From the NCBI RefSeq assembly GCF_001949145.1, contig NW_019091355.1:347434-411433 (forward strand): DNA of 64,000 nucleotides, in the 5' to 3' direction. Both the position numbers and the translations under genes were made by a program. This DNA is from Acanthaster planci (taxonomy: Eukaryota > Echinodermata > Asteroidea > Valvatida > Acanthasteridae). The notes under the pieces were generated by a model, which saw only the letters and a list, made by a program, of their open reading frames with translations, was not told the DNA's origin and did not search any database. Positions 38,091 through 50,400 of this stretch are shown here, piece by piece. Positions within the stretch are counted from its first letter, which is position 1, and the number at the start of each line of letters is the position of its first letter.

Positions 38091-38395
38091 GAGAACTTCA
38101 CCGTGAATAAGCGTTGTAATTGCATGGGCGCCAAATTTGGGTTGGACTACACCTGCACAGTGCATGTTAATGCACAGGCGCAGGTGCCTTGACAGGCACG
38201 CACACTTGGTATGGCTGTGCATTAACGTGCACACTCAAATGGCGCTCATGGTGTTAACTCCTTTTTTGCAGAATTCTGTCTTGCGCTGCTATGCGGTGCT
38301 ATACTATCTTTGGTTATGGCTGCATGTTTGCATTCAAATAACTAGAGGGAATGAAACATTTTTGAAAGAAATTGTGGGCTGTGTAAACAAAACAG

Positions 38396-39700
38396 AGGGA
38401 GCTAGACATCTTTTAGGGTGTGCAGCTTGGCATTTGCTTTTTGTCTGGTAGAGGGCTCTAAATATTTAAATAGCAGTTGGTATGATGAATATTCTTGAAG
38501 TTGTTGATTAAGCTTGGTACCCCGTATATTTATACACGGATTTGAAGCCAAGCTTTCGATTGTGAAGAGAGGGCGCTAGACATCTTTCACGGTCGGCAGC
38601 TCTGTATCAAGCGTCAAATTTGCTTTTATAGAGGGCGCCAAATATCCAGAATGAAATAGTAAGTTATTATTATGATGAATATTCATAAGGTTGTTGATTT
38701 TGCCTGGTACCCTATACTCATTTATACATAAGTTACCAGGGAATATTGAAAGTGTGGAGAAAGCTTTCGATTGTCAAGAGAGGGCGCTAGACATCTTTCA
38801 CGGCCGGCAGCTCTGTATTTAGTGTCAAATTTGCTTTTATNNNNNNNNNNNNNNNNNNNNNNNNNNNNNNNNNNNNNNNNNNNNNNNNNNNNNNNNNNNN
38901 NNNNNNNNNNNNNNNNNNNNNNNNNNNNNNNNNNNNNNNNNNNNNNNNNNNNNNNNNNNNNNNNNNNNNNNNNNNNNNNNNNNNNNNNNNNNNNNNNNNN
39001 NNNNNNNNNNNNNNNNNNNNNNNNNNNNNNNNNNNNNNNNNNNNNNNNNNNNNNNNNNNNNNNNNNNNNNNNNNNNNNNNNNNNNNNNNNNNNNNNNNNN
39101 NNNNNNNNNNNNNNNNNNNNNNNNNNNNNNNNNNNNNNNNNNNNNNNNNNNNNNNNNNNNNNNNNNNNNNNNNNNNNNNNNNNNNNNNNNNNNNNNNNNN
39201 NNNNNNNNNNNNNNNNNNNNNNNNNNNNNNNNNNNNNNNNNNNNNNNNNNNNNNNNNNNNNNNNNNNNNNNNNNNNNNNNNNNNNNNNNNNNNNNNNNNN
39301 NNNNNNNNNNNNNNNNNNNNNNNNNNNNNNNNNNNNNNNNNNNNNNNNNNNNNNNNNNNNNNNNNNNNNNNNNNNNNNNNNNNNNNNNNNNNNNNNNNNN
39401 NNNNNNNNNNNNNNNNNNNNNNNNNNNNNNNNNNNNNNNNNNNNNNNNNNNNNNNNNNNNNNNNNNNNNNNNNNNNNNNNNNNNNNNNNNNNNNNNNNNN
39501 NNNNNNNNNNNNNNNNNNNNNNNNNNNNNNNNNNNNNNNNNNNNNNNNNNNNNNNNNNNNNNNNNNNNNNNNNNNNNNNNNNNNNNNNNNNNNGAGTTGT
39601 TGCTTTTGCCTGGTACCCTTCATGCATTTAAACACAGGTTACCATGGAATGTTAATGGCAGTTGCTCAAATTTCCCACTGTCAAGGGAGGGCGCTAGAAA
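38396..39700. repeat. About 211-bp tandem array spanning assembly gap
   Basis: Units share agagggcgctagacatcttt, a gtcaaatttgcttttat phrase and a gcctggtaccct phrase. The gctaga landmark falls at 38401, 38575 and 38786, so the spacing is 174 then 211 bp. A further copy resumes right after the gap (gcctggtacccttcatgcat, and gagggcgct at 39687). The array is therefore longer than shown, and the Ns almost certainly replace more units. Confidence 0.8.
38841..39593. other. Assembly gap of 753 Ns
   Basis: A run of N within the tandem array. Open frames that cross it are meaningless. The true length may differ from 753. Confidence 0.99.
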
Positions 39701-42700
39701 TGAACACTCAATTTGAAGTTTTTGGCAATTACCAAACAACCTGATATAAAAAAATTAAATTTAGTCTACTTTAAAATGAAATATATACTAATCTATTTGT
39801 TTTGGATTATATGTAATTAATTCACCTTTTTAACTTTTTTTTTGGGTAAGATCACCGATGTGTTTTATTTTGGTTACTTTAGTAGTACGGACGGAACACA
39901 CAGGGTTGTCGCCTCGAGAAACTTCATCTGTTGAAGACAGGTATTTCTTGACAGGTATTTCTTGTATCTGATCGTGAAGTGAAGACGAAGATCAAACAGA
40001 ATTGCCATTTTAATATCTGCTTCAATCCTCCTGTCCAACATTCTTTCTCCCGTCTATGCCGCCGCTTCTTCCAACATGGCTGTTTTTGTTTTCCTGTATA
40101 TTTGGTTTTTCAGCCCAAATATCTAACCTAGTTTTAAAGAAAGAAAATAAGAGCCTATCAGCGCCTCAAGATACACTGATCTTAAGTTACTGCCCGGCTG
40201 GTCTAACCTAGGTTGGTCTAACCTATGTGTGTCTGTTGGTACCCCAAACATTTCCGTGCACGTAGCAATTCCCGAAACGATTCCGTCACGGACTTCAAAA
40301 CAACTCACACTTTGTGTTTCTTTTATAAGATAGTATTTTCCCGAGTCTTCTAAATTGTTTACTTCAAACAAGAAAGGTCAAAGTTTGGCTCCGTAACATT
40401 AATTTAACAGCCGTGAAACAAAATCCGATGCTGGCTTTGTATCCTTATGTCCAGCGGGATTATGTTGCAATTACAAAATTTACAATTTACGTTTACAATT
40501 ACAATTTACATACACCAGCGCAGCAAAATTTGGTTGTATCTAGTGTATCCTGTCTTCTGTAAAGTGTTTTTCTTAATTTTGCCTACTTTTTTCACTACCC
40601 GGAACAGTTTCGTGAAACAGGCATTACTCTAACCCTTGTACCGCGTGGACTAGATTGTTAGGGATAAAGAACTGATTCCATTATCAACAAAATGTAAACG
40701 ATAATTCACTCACAAAACTTTGATTTTGGTGATTGGAACATTTGATTTGAGACGGACGACTCGGAACTTTCAACTGAAACGTTCAAGTGTCATTACTGAT
40801 GTGAATCCTGTGAAACAGACTCCATCCATTAATTGTTTAAAATTGTAAATGACCGAAAATCATTACAAAGATTATTCTAACGACGCCAAAAAAGACAATC
40901 AAGGTTACACTCTTCCAAAACCCGAGAGGGAATCGATCTCGATCACGCGCTCCAACGGCACAGCCGTTGGAGCGCGTGATCGAGATTGATTCCCTCTACG
41001 GACTATACCACTCGGCCATCTCACAAGGAGGTTTAGACACATACTTTCATTACTCAAATAGCCATAATAGACGTCGGTATACTGTGCACATACTGAAAAA
41101 TTCCGCGGAGAAAGTACAAGAGATCTCAGATCTCTCAGGTCCGATATTTTGTACAGTAATACAGACTAGTTTTACTAAAATGATTACGTTTGAATATGTT
41201 ACTTTTTCAATCAATGTGTTACTTTTTCAATCGGCGGATATAAATGTTGCCTTATGTTAAATGACTCGCATACATAAAAAGGGGGGGGAGGGGCGAAACT
41301 GAAGTTGGCTTATTTTATCAGATATCTGTGAGATGAGATTGGAAGAGGTAGATCTAAAACACAAGCTCGTGATCAACGACTGCAATTCATGTGACAATAA
41401 GCACTATACTGACAATGACCATGCTCATGCATTCCTGTTAACGAAATAATAAAAATTACATTGTCCAAGCCTACACGAAATTGAAATGAGTTTCTTCGAA
41501 ATTTATGTTGTATTTCACAGCAAACACAATGTTTTGATTGAAGACTCAAGTCCATAAGGTGTGGATGTAAATGTACACAGTTTTTTTTCCAAAAGGAGGG
41601 GCGATTCTTGTCGCTGCAGCTGATTTCAAAATTTAATGGCGTAAAGATGTATCTGAAAGAATTATTTCCCGATGCAAAACGTCAATATCAAGCCGAAAGA
41701 CAAATACCAAATTTAAGTTTGTTTACAAGATGACAGTGTCTTACACATTGCCAGAGTTCATCCAAGACAAACACGGGCGTCACTTCGCGCTACAGTTCCA
41801 TTATGTAACAGCTTTGACAAAAGACTGGTATTATATAATAACTACGCCCAACACTGTTCTCTGTTCATCCTGTCTTGCTTTAGATGCCCAATCACCTTTC
41901 TTTGTCACATGAGGTATTTGTAACATTCCAAGACTAATTGGCGTAGCTCTGCGTCTAATTAGGGGTCTTCATCTGTCTATTTTCACCATTCTTCCAAAAT
42001 ACAGAGACACTTGAGGAGAGTAAGCTTTGTTTATCAGTGCGCATCAAGCAGTGCACGATACAGCTCACTTTCACCTCAACTGCATTTTTTTTCAGGTTTG
42101 AAAACTGAAAAAGATATTGAACATGATCAATAATTTCTTGTGCCAGCAAAGTTTGGGTCACAAATGGGTCTTTAGTATTGTTGAGGGTGCAGACAGAAGA
42201 AAAATCTTGGGCTAAATTGTTAAGATTTAGGGCTCACATACCCGACCTCACCCCATGAGTCCATCCATCAACCGTACTATGACCCTCGCTCACACCCCGT
42301 CCTAAGCAATAACATAATTTGAAACTGAAACGATAATCTTGTCATTTAAGCACATGTATTGTTCTACATAATGTAGTAAACAAGTTTCCCATAAAACATG
42401 AGAAAATGCAATCAATCTGTGCCAATGCTGACGATATATACGTGTATTATGCTTTCGCTACAAGCTGAAGACAATGAAGCATTACTTTTGCATAATGTAA
42501 AATGCTGCCTACTGCTAAAGACTTAAATTTAATGCATTCAATTCCTCTCTACTGCGCTATGTAGTATGGCATAGGAATTCAGCCATCACGGCCTGAAAAT
42601 CGTCCTGCTGGCGTTTCAGTATCCCATTTAATGGAATAAACAAAATTCAATTAAGTGTTGGAAATCACAGTCAGTATGGAGGTCCTATTTTTCACAATTT

Positions 42701-45700
42701 TTACCACCACTTCTTTTCCATAAAATCGCGCCATGGAATACAGTTTTCAGACTTAGCACTCAAACAAAAGGAACAACACGTACAAATGTAATCATAACAA
42801 GCAGTATTTGAATAACATCTGTACTGTGTTCACAAACCAAACAACGGCAGAGAGCTACATTACAATGAAATAGCAATTACACATACGAAGTACGCGAGCG
42901 GTATGTTACAGTTAAAATATCTTGTAGGATTTCAATAATTTGGTACAAAACGCAATCAGGGGATGAAAGTGAAAGCAAAAGTCCCTGTTACCCCTCAACT
43001 TAGAAAATTCAACAATGGATATACATTCATCTAACACAAAAGGGTTTGTTCATAAAACAACCCTAAAAATCTGTAACAAAATTAGTACTTCCAGACTCGA
43101 CGGATTTTAACACATATGTAAATATACTAAGACACTCAGAAGTAAAGTCAGTTTTAGTTGAGAACGTCTTTAGTCAAAAGTGGTGAGAAACATGTCTTGT
43201 GTCAAGTTTATTAAGCACTGCCTTTTTTGCAATAAATCAACAATGTCTGTAAACAGATATTGAAGGTGAACCAAGCCAGTCACTAACTGACAATATTTGT
43301 CACATGATTAAGGACATCAAGTTTTGTGCTTTCTGGCATCAGATATTGTAAAAAAAAATAATACAACAAATAATTTGAAGAAAAGAAAACTTTATTCTCA
43401 GGTGATGAGCTTGGGAAAAGTAAGCATATTCTCTCTCTGTTGGGCTAAAACTTAATTCAAATACTATACTCTGTCCACGAAAGGTTGAAACATTTAGTTA
43501 CCGACGTGCAAAAGCTAGACATGCATTAACTATACATGACAAACACAGTACTTGATTAAAAATGTACATGCAGCCACAACTATTTGTAACTAAAATATAA
43601 TTTGGAGTATATCCATAGATATATTTGGAATGGCTTATTGCAAGCAATTTGAGAATTATACTAATGTTAAACTATATTATTATTTCAGTACATATACAAC
43701 ATTAACACTTTCAACAAACTTTCAGTAAATTCTAGAATGGAGTTTGGAATACATTTCATCACACTACAAGCATCAGTGAATACAATTTAGAATCATTTTG
43801 TATAGAAGAATAAACCGACAGACATCACTTTTTCAAATCATGCTTCCCATATTTGTTGTAGTCATGGAAACTACTTAGGCATGGTTTCTGGACTTCAACA
43901 AAAATTGTTAATTTTCCTCAGGCAAACGCCATGGTACAAGGGAAAAAATGTTCGAAACTCAGGAGGAAATTCCCATTGAACCATAATCGTTGATATCTTA
44001 AAATGATGGTAAACAACCATGGAACTTAGATCAGACAATCAGGTTGATGATGCACCTTATGGCAGGAACACTGTCAATTTGCAAAATTCACAAGAAGGAA
44101 AGAACACTTGCTAGATTGAATAATCACATGATAAATCTGGTGTACCCTTCCTTATCATAAATACAGATTGATAAATACATTTAACCAAGCTAGAGACAGG
44201 GAAAAAATTAAAATTTCCTGTTTCCTAAATCTTTATATCAGAACTTGATCGACAGCAGATTATAACCATTAATTAATTAACATGAAAAGTTATTTACTGT
44301 TATTGAAGTAATACAGATGATGATGACGATAACTGCGCATCTGTATGAGATACTGAAAAAACACTTGCTGATTTTTCTATTACTGGATTAATATTTGAGA
44401 AAATGTAAATAATCTGGGACAAGAAAAGACAGTATATGTGCTGGAGGGAAACCAGAGTTAATGAAATGTACAATCTTGCAGTTTTGTTTGTAAATGAACA
44501 AACCGTGAAAATAAAGTGACTGGCCACCCAATTACCCACTCACCATCCACCCAACAAACAAACAAGCCAACACACCTGGATAGCAAACTAACCTACGTCA
44601 TGTCCAAATACACTAATGCAACGAATATGTCAATTGGAATTTACAAGAAATCAACAAACTAAACTAAAAAAATCTGCCCTCAAATGATTCTGAACAAAAA
44701 AAATCCAGTAACAAACAACTGAACAAGTAAAACAAGATATATGGAACAGAAATCAAATCCAAAGCTGGAACGCTCATTGATCTTCCTAACCTAAGCTTCT
44801 CAAACTCTGTCATTGCTCCTTAATGCTTCAGATGTCAATCAACAACCGTTACATGTACTTCAGCCAGACAGGAAAAATTATAATAAAAAGCTGAGAGCTA
44901 CATTGTGGATCACGCTCCAACGCAGTCTTTGGCTTGAGAATCCATTTGGATGTCAAGAAAAAAAATGATCATCACCAAAATTAAAAAGTGTAAAAAATAA
45001 AGCTGTGTAAATTTCAGACCCTGTACACGTATATGTACATTGTGTTATGAAATTCTTCCCTTTAGCAGGTGTTTTAGCTGACCTCTTATGCTTAGGATTT
45101 GTAATCAAATTTAGAGAATAGAATAACTAATTAATGAGATGAGCATGAGCCGATTAATGTCAAGTTGCTGGGGAGTACACGTACATGTGTCCATGTATTT
45201 TCTAATGAAGCAAATGATGACTGGTCACATCTGTCACTGTGTGATCTATATGCAACACTAAAATAAATTGACTGCCTGAATTTATGGACGTTGACTGGCC
45301 ATGGGTGGGCAATGAAAACCACTGCGTCATTCAGTATGTGGATAACATACATGCACATCTACATTGCAACATGATTAGTGTAAATGCTACAATAGTCCTA
45401 ATTATGCAACATGCTGGTTCAAAATTTACCAAGAAGCAATTTCCCAGAAAACTTCCCCAAATGCCCAACAGATATCAAAATTTGGAAGGCCTGAAATTGG
45501 ACCCCTTCTATCTTGCAACAGTTTCATCCATTAATTTTAGATTTTTGCCCTGCCCAATGTGTATTATAAGAGTGTATTCTCATATTAATTAACATCTCCT
45601 CCGCGCAAATTCATCCTTGAAAATAGTTTCATCCACGCACACAGCCCCTCCATAAACATCTATTATTAATCTCTACACAATCTTCGAATCATTTGGGTAT

Positions 45701-47436
45701 GTCCCAAGAAGATGTTCATTATAGAAATATTAATGAGTAGACTCCCATCAAAATCCTATGTGTGGATGTGGATGTATGCTGCTCATAAATTCATCATACA
45801 TGTTGTAACCTGCTTCCCCATGCACAACTGAAAAGGATGTCATGTAGAGGGAAGCAACCTCACTGGCCAATCATTGGCCAATCACAACACAGAATTAATT
45901 AGCAAAGGTTGAAGATCATGGGTTGGCTCTGAATTCTATTTTAGGATGTGCAATAGACTGGTGTAGGTCACATGACAGACTCAGATAGATGCAATGGGAA
46001 GAAAACCTCTTTTGCAATATTTGACCATAAAATCCCCCAAATAAAACAATGACCATAAATCACTTATAAGTATGTCAAATTGGATTTTCCAATGTTTTGA
46101 AAGGAATGGGTCCACTTTCTACAAAACCTGTCTCTGGTTTATGCTATGCTAAAATTAAAATTTAGGTATCCATTTACCGATACTCTTCAATAATTATACA
46201 CACATTTTAGTTTTCTCATGTGCTGCTAAGCTTTCCAGGAATTAAAAATCCCCCCAAATTGAACGTTTTCAAGATTTTCAGAGATTTCAAGACTTTAGCA
46301 GACTTTTTTTTGCCCAGCCATTTGACATGTTTCGAAGGTTTTTCTCACAGGATATTCAAGCAAGCTGACATTCTATTTTCAGAGTTGCTCTACACAATTG
46401 ACCATGCACAATTTCATTTCAACATTACGTTGATCATTCTTAAATAAATCTAAAATGATCGTCGTTAGCATCATGTTTAATGCATTTTCTTAATAAAAAA
46501 TAAAAGGTAATTTATCTAGATCACTGTGGAACGGATGAAAGTGAACATGTTTCATTAACTCTGATGTCGCCTTGTAACATACTACCGGCAAGCTTAAAAG
46601 ATTACATGGTGCTTCATTTTTATCGCTCCTAATAACTAAATACATAAAAGCTGTACAGTCTTTTACGGACCTATTATACATCTAAGTTACACTTAGATGT
46701 ATTTCAAGTTGTTTGAATCAAATTTCAAGTGGAATAGAATCTTGTGAAAATTGTCAATTGGAGAAAAGTAAACCATTACATGTACTGTTTGTTGTTTTGC
46801 TGCTGTTACACCTTTTAGAAAAGCACAAAATGATTTGAAGAATAAACATTTCTAGAAGACTAATGTTGGAAAGTTTATCAGAGTCTTTCTCTAAAACACT
46901 CCTCATTTTGTTTGGGGGGGGGTATAAGAGGCCATATGCACACCTTTGATTAATAACTCCTCATATTAAAAAACATTCTCCCAAAGCAGTTCATCATTCT
47001 ACTGGGTCTTTCTCAAACTTTTCACTCAAATTTCCTTTCCTTGTAAAACTGATCAACTGCATGTGTCCCCCCTCCCAAAAAAATGGTTTGGAGGTTGCAC
47101 ATGATGAGCACTCTATCCTTTCCTGAAATACTGGAACTTTATAAATACATGGAGCAAATATTGGTCAGCAGAATGTTACGGTGTAAATATTTTGCTTTTG
47201 AAAGTAAACCTCATGGAGTCAGCATACATGCAGCTGCTTGAGCTCACTAAGTGCTGACATTTGAATAAATTTTCCAGTCATTTCAAGCCAATAAGAACAT
47301 GTAGTCTGTACAACACTTTTAAAAGGATGCATTTCATGTGAGACTTATTTAGTCTTTTGTGGAATCTGGTTGGTCGGAATGCTTAACAGGGATACATCAC
47401 TGGTCTCCTTGTTTGTTCATCACTGGTTTCCTTCTC
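39701..47436. other. Long gene-less AT-rich region
   Basis: I see no coding exon in these 7.7 kb. Contents: A/T-rich low complexity, a hairpin-bearing SINE-like element near 41 kb (listed separately), a G run at about 41281-41288 and another near 46914-46921. Reverse-strand AATAAA signals at 43391-43396 and 43207-43212 could end a long 3' UTR of the minus-strand LIM gene that stops at 47437, but closer ends are equally possible. Confidence 0.45.
40925..41030 (-). mobile_element. tRNA-derived SINE-like element with inverted duplication
   Basis: On the minus strand, gagatggccgagtggtatag holds a perfect Pol III A box (TGGCCGAGTGG, 41008-41018), as in tRNA-Ser or tRNA-Leu. A B-box match, GATCGATTC, lies at 40930-40938. 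Between them is a near-perfect inverted repeat: arms 40925-40959 and 40963-40997, 35 bp each with one mismatch and a 3-base loop. The loop and arms replace the normal anticodon region, so this is not a functional tRNA. I infer a SINE head that suffered a snap-back duplication. A degraded tRNA gene is the alternative. Confidence 0.5.
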
Positions 47437-50400
47437 CTACTTGGTCACATAGCTATTGACAGCTGTAGCATTGCCGGAGCTGTAGCCTGTAAGCCAATTC
47501 ATAATGAATGAGAAGTGAGACTTATCAACCCCAAATATCCTGACACATGTATTAGATATGTGCAATAAAATCCCACAGCAATCCAAGAGTTGCTGTGTAC
47601 AGGTTGTTTCAGCTGTCAAAACAAGCTGCAGGCAAAACACTGAAACCTGCCCAGGATGCTCTCTGCCATCCACCACCACATTCTGTTTGTCTTGCAATAT
47701 TTACATTACCTCACTCTTGATCTAAGCTATGTTTGATTTCACTGCTTTCTAAAATCGACAAGCAACAAATCTGGCAGAGGTTGGAATTAGGCAAAAATAA
47801 TATACATGTAATTACCTGAACAATTGGGTACACCTTACTTGCTAAAATACTGTACTTTAAGTCACAAGCAACCCTTTGATTTAAAGATTGAGGAATGTAG
47901 CACACTTGTTATCCCAAAATCACCACGCACATTTAATAATTCATGTATAATCACAAATACATGGGTTGGAAACATAATTCTTTCTAAACTTGAATATCAA
48001 ATTCAAAGATTGCCCTCAACCAACACATGCCTTGATCATCCCAGCCCATTGAAAATAAGGCAAATCACCATGCAAGTTTTTGTGACCATTTCAGGAAGCA
48101 TCTCAGCTTCCTTTGACATCAGTATCCCAGTTCTATATACTGGCATATTCTTTGCAAAATATCGGTTTTTTTCAAAATTATTTCTTTGGAACATTTTCAT
48201 GACTTGTGTAAACTACATATTTTGTGGTTTCATTAACGAGTTTCACTTGAAATATAAAAGTAAGACTATACTGAAAAAATATCCTGACCAGCCCATCAAA
48301 GTAATCAAAGGCATTAATTTCATTGGCCTAATAGTATAATAAATTTTATAAATGATTTTCAGAAAAGGGAAACTTTTTGTAGGAAGTATGTAAGTTGAGA
48401 GTACCTTGAGAATACAGTGCTAACTGTTACACCAAGGTCCTTGGGACTTGAAGTATTTTGTTCTTGTATTATCAGTAATGGAAAACAAAGAAGAAAAACT
48501 CAGGACCTAAAATTGTCCCTTGTTATAAACAAGGGATTGTATTAACAGTGTTTTTCTTACCTGTCTAGCGGTGAAACTTAATTTTTTAATATGAATCACT
48601 TGAACATAAATATACCTTGGTACGGTACATACATATCTCTTCATAACGTCTCTCAACAGATGGTTTACATTTTATGAAAAGTGCATATTATGTAAAACAC
48701 AGGTTTATGCAAAACACAGGTTTATGCACAGTTGGTGACAGGTGTGTTCATTGCATACTCTTTCATTTCCTCACTTTCTTTTACCACCCAACACTCATCC
48801 CTACCCCAGGGGAAACCCTGATATTTGTATATAAAATATTACTATCTGCTACTTACCTTTTGGTCCAAAATTTCTTCCATAGCACGTTCTGCAGTAGGGC
48901 TTATCATCATGCTGAAATCAATGAGAACAATCAATTACTTGAGTTACAACACTGATACATGTACATATTAGGGGAGGCTACAGGCATGATCATGGACCGT
49001 TTTGTCTGGTGTAAGGGGGAAAGGTGTGGCTTGAGTGACTTCAGGTCTTATCCTACATGTACATGTAAGGGGAGGCTACAGGCATGATCATGGACCGTTT
49101 TGTCTGGTGTAAGGGGGAGGGGTGTGGCTTGAGTGACTTCAAGTCTTATCCTACATACATGTCTGTACATGTAAAAATTACTATCCTGTGGTCACAATTT
49201 AAAGTCAGTACGCATCAGTGGTGTAACTGGGGATAAATGTCGGGGTGGGGGACGCTGGGATGCACACATTGTTTCAATGGGGCACCACAGGAAAATGAAC
49301 TGCAGCTGCATAGCTACACGTACATGTATATAAACTCAACAGAGATTATTCACAGATTTCAAATGGGAGGGTTGGGAGGTTACGGGGGTACAGGCGTCCG
49401 GTGTAGTTATGCCACTGGGACACATGAAGCACTGTGGTAGGGTGAGGTTGGCAGGAATGGGTCTGTTGGTTTGATGGGACAGTGAGGTTAGAGATCTTAC
49501 CACATTCTGCTTTCCTGGTGTCAAGGTTTGCTTGCAGTCGGCACACTTGAAACATATCTTGTGCCAGTCTCTATTCATAGCAACTAACCGCTCAGCTGTG
49601 AGAAAAAAAAACCCAAAAACAGTATAAGAGAAGCTAAATTTTGCATTGACTACATACACACTCATGAATAGCAGCCATATTCGTCCTGTTCCTGAAACAA
49701 ACTGTGACAACGATGGTACATACATGTATAAACAGTTTCTGTAAAAACGACCTTTCAAATAGAAACAATGACATTAAAATTCCTCAGAATTGGAAGGTTT
49801 TCCTTTGACAAGTTCTTCTTCAGAACAAGACATAATCCCTAAGGAAAACATTGAAGTCCAGTGAGTTGGTATAAGTTAAATGCCCACGGACAACCTTGAG
49901 AAAAGTTTGAGAATACTGGACTAATAGCGTTATGTGTGATACACCTGTTGGGGGCTCCCGTTATTGACAGTTTGGAAGTGTTTGAAAGCCTAGACCTGGT
50001 GAAGTACATGTACCTACCCTTGGCATACTCAACATCAACCAAGGAAGTCCAGGACAAGAGGACTGTCCTAGGTTTACTTAATTCATCACCAGGGTTGATA
50101 ATTGGTGTATGTGTACAAGCTGCAAATAAACTGTACCAGCAAACAATCTGACTATCTTGAATTAATGAAGGCACCTGCTCCAAACACATTTGCCTTATAG
50201 TGTCACTTGTTATATTCCCGCTCATGGTTGCATCTTGAAATTTGAAAGTGTCTACTGAGCATTACCTAGCCAGTGATAATTCCTGCCATTTTCCAAAATG
50301 TCTCAAGCTCCTCTGATGTAAACTACATGTAACCAAAATATGAACTTACAAACTGCACTTCAATTTTTACTATGTCCCTGTGTCTGTACGTGTACAGCAT

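Noticed and set aside
38722-39635. Three long frames on both strands across 38.7-39.6 kb
   Set aside because: They consist almost wholly of undetermined bases in the assembly gap, so the openness is an artefact.
40925-41030. Functional tRNA gene
   Set aside because: A and B boxes are present, but the 35-bp inverted duplication replaces the anticodon region and no acceptor stem pairs.
47824-48339. 171-codon plus-strand frame in an intron of the LIM gene
   Set aside because: It starts at TTG, is AT-rich with codon use like the surrounding noncoding DNA, and resembles no family.
49839-50225. 128-codon minus-strand frame in LIM-gene intron 1
   Set aside because: It has no homology, no flanking splice sites and random composition.
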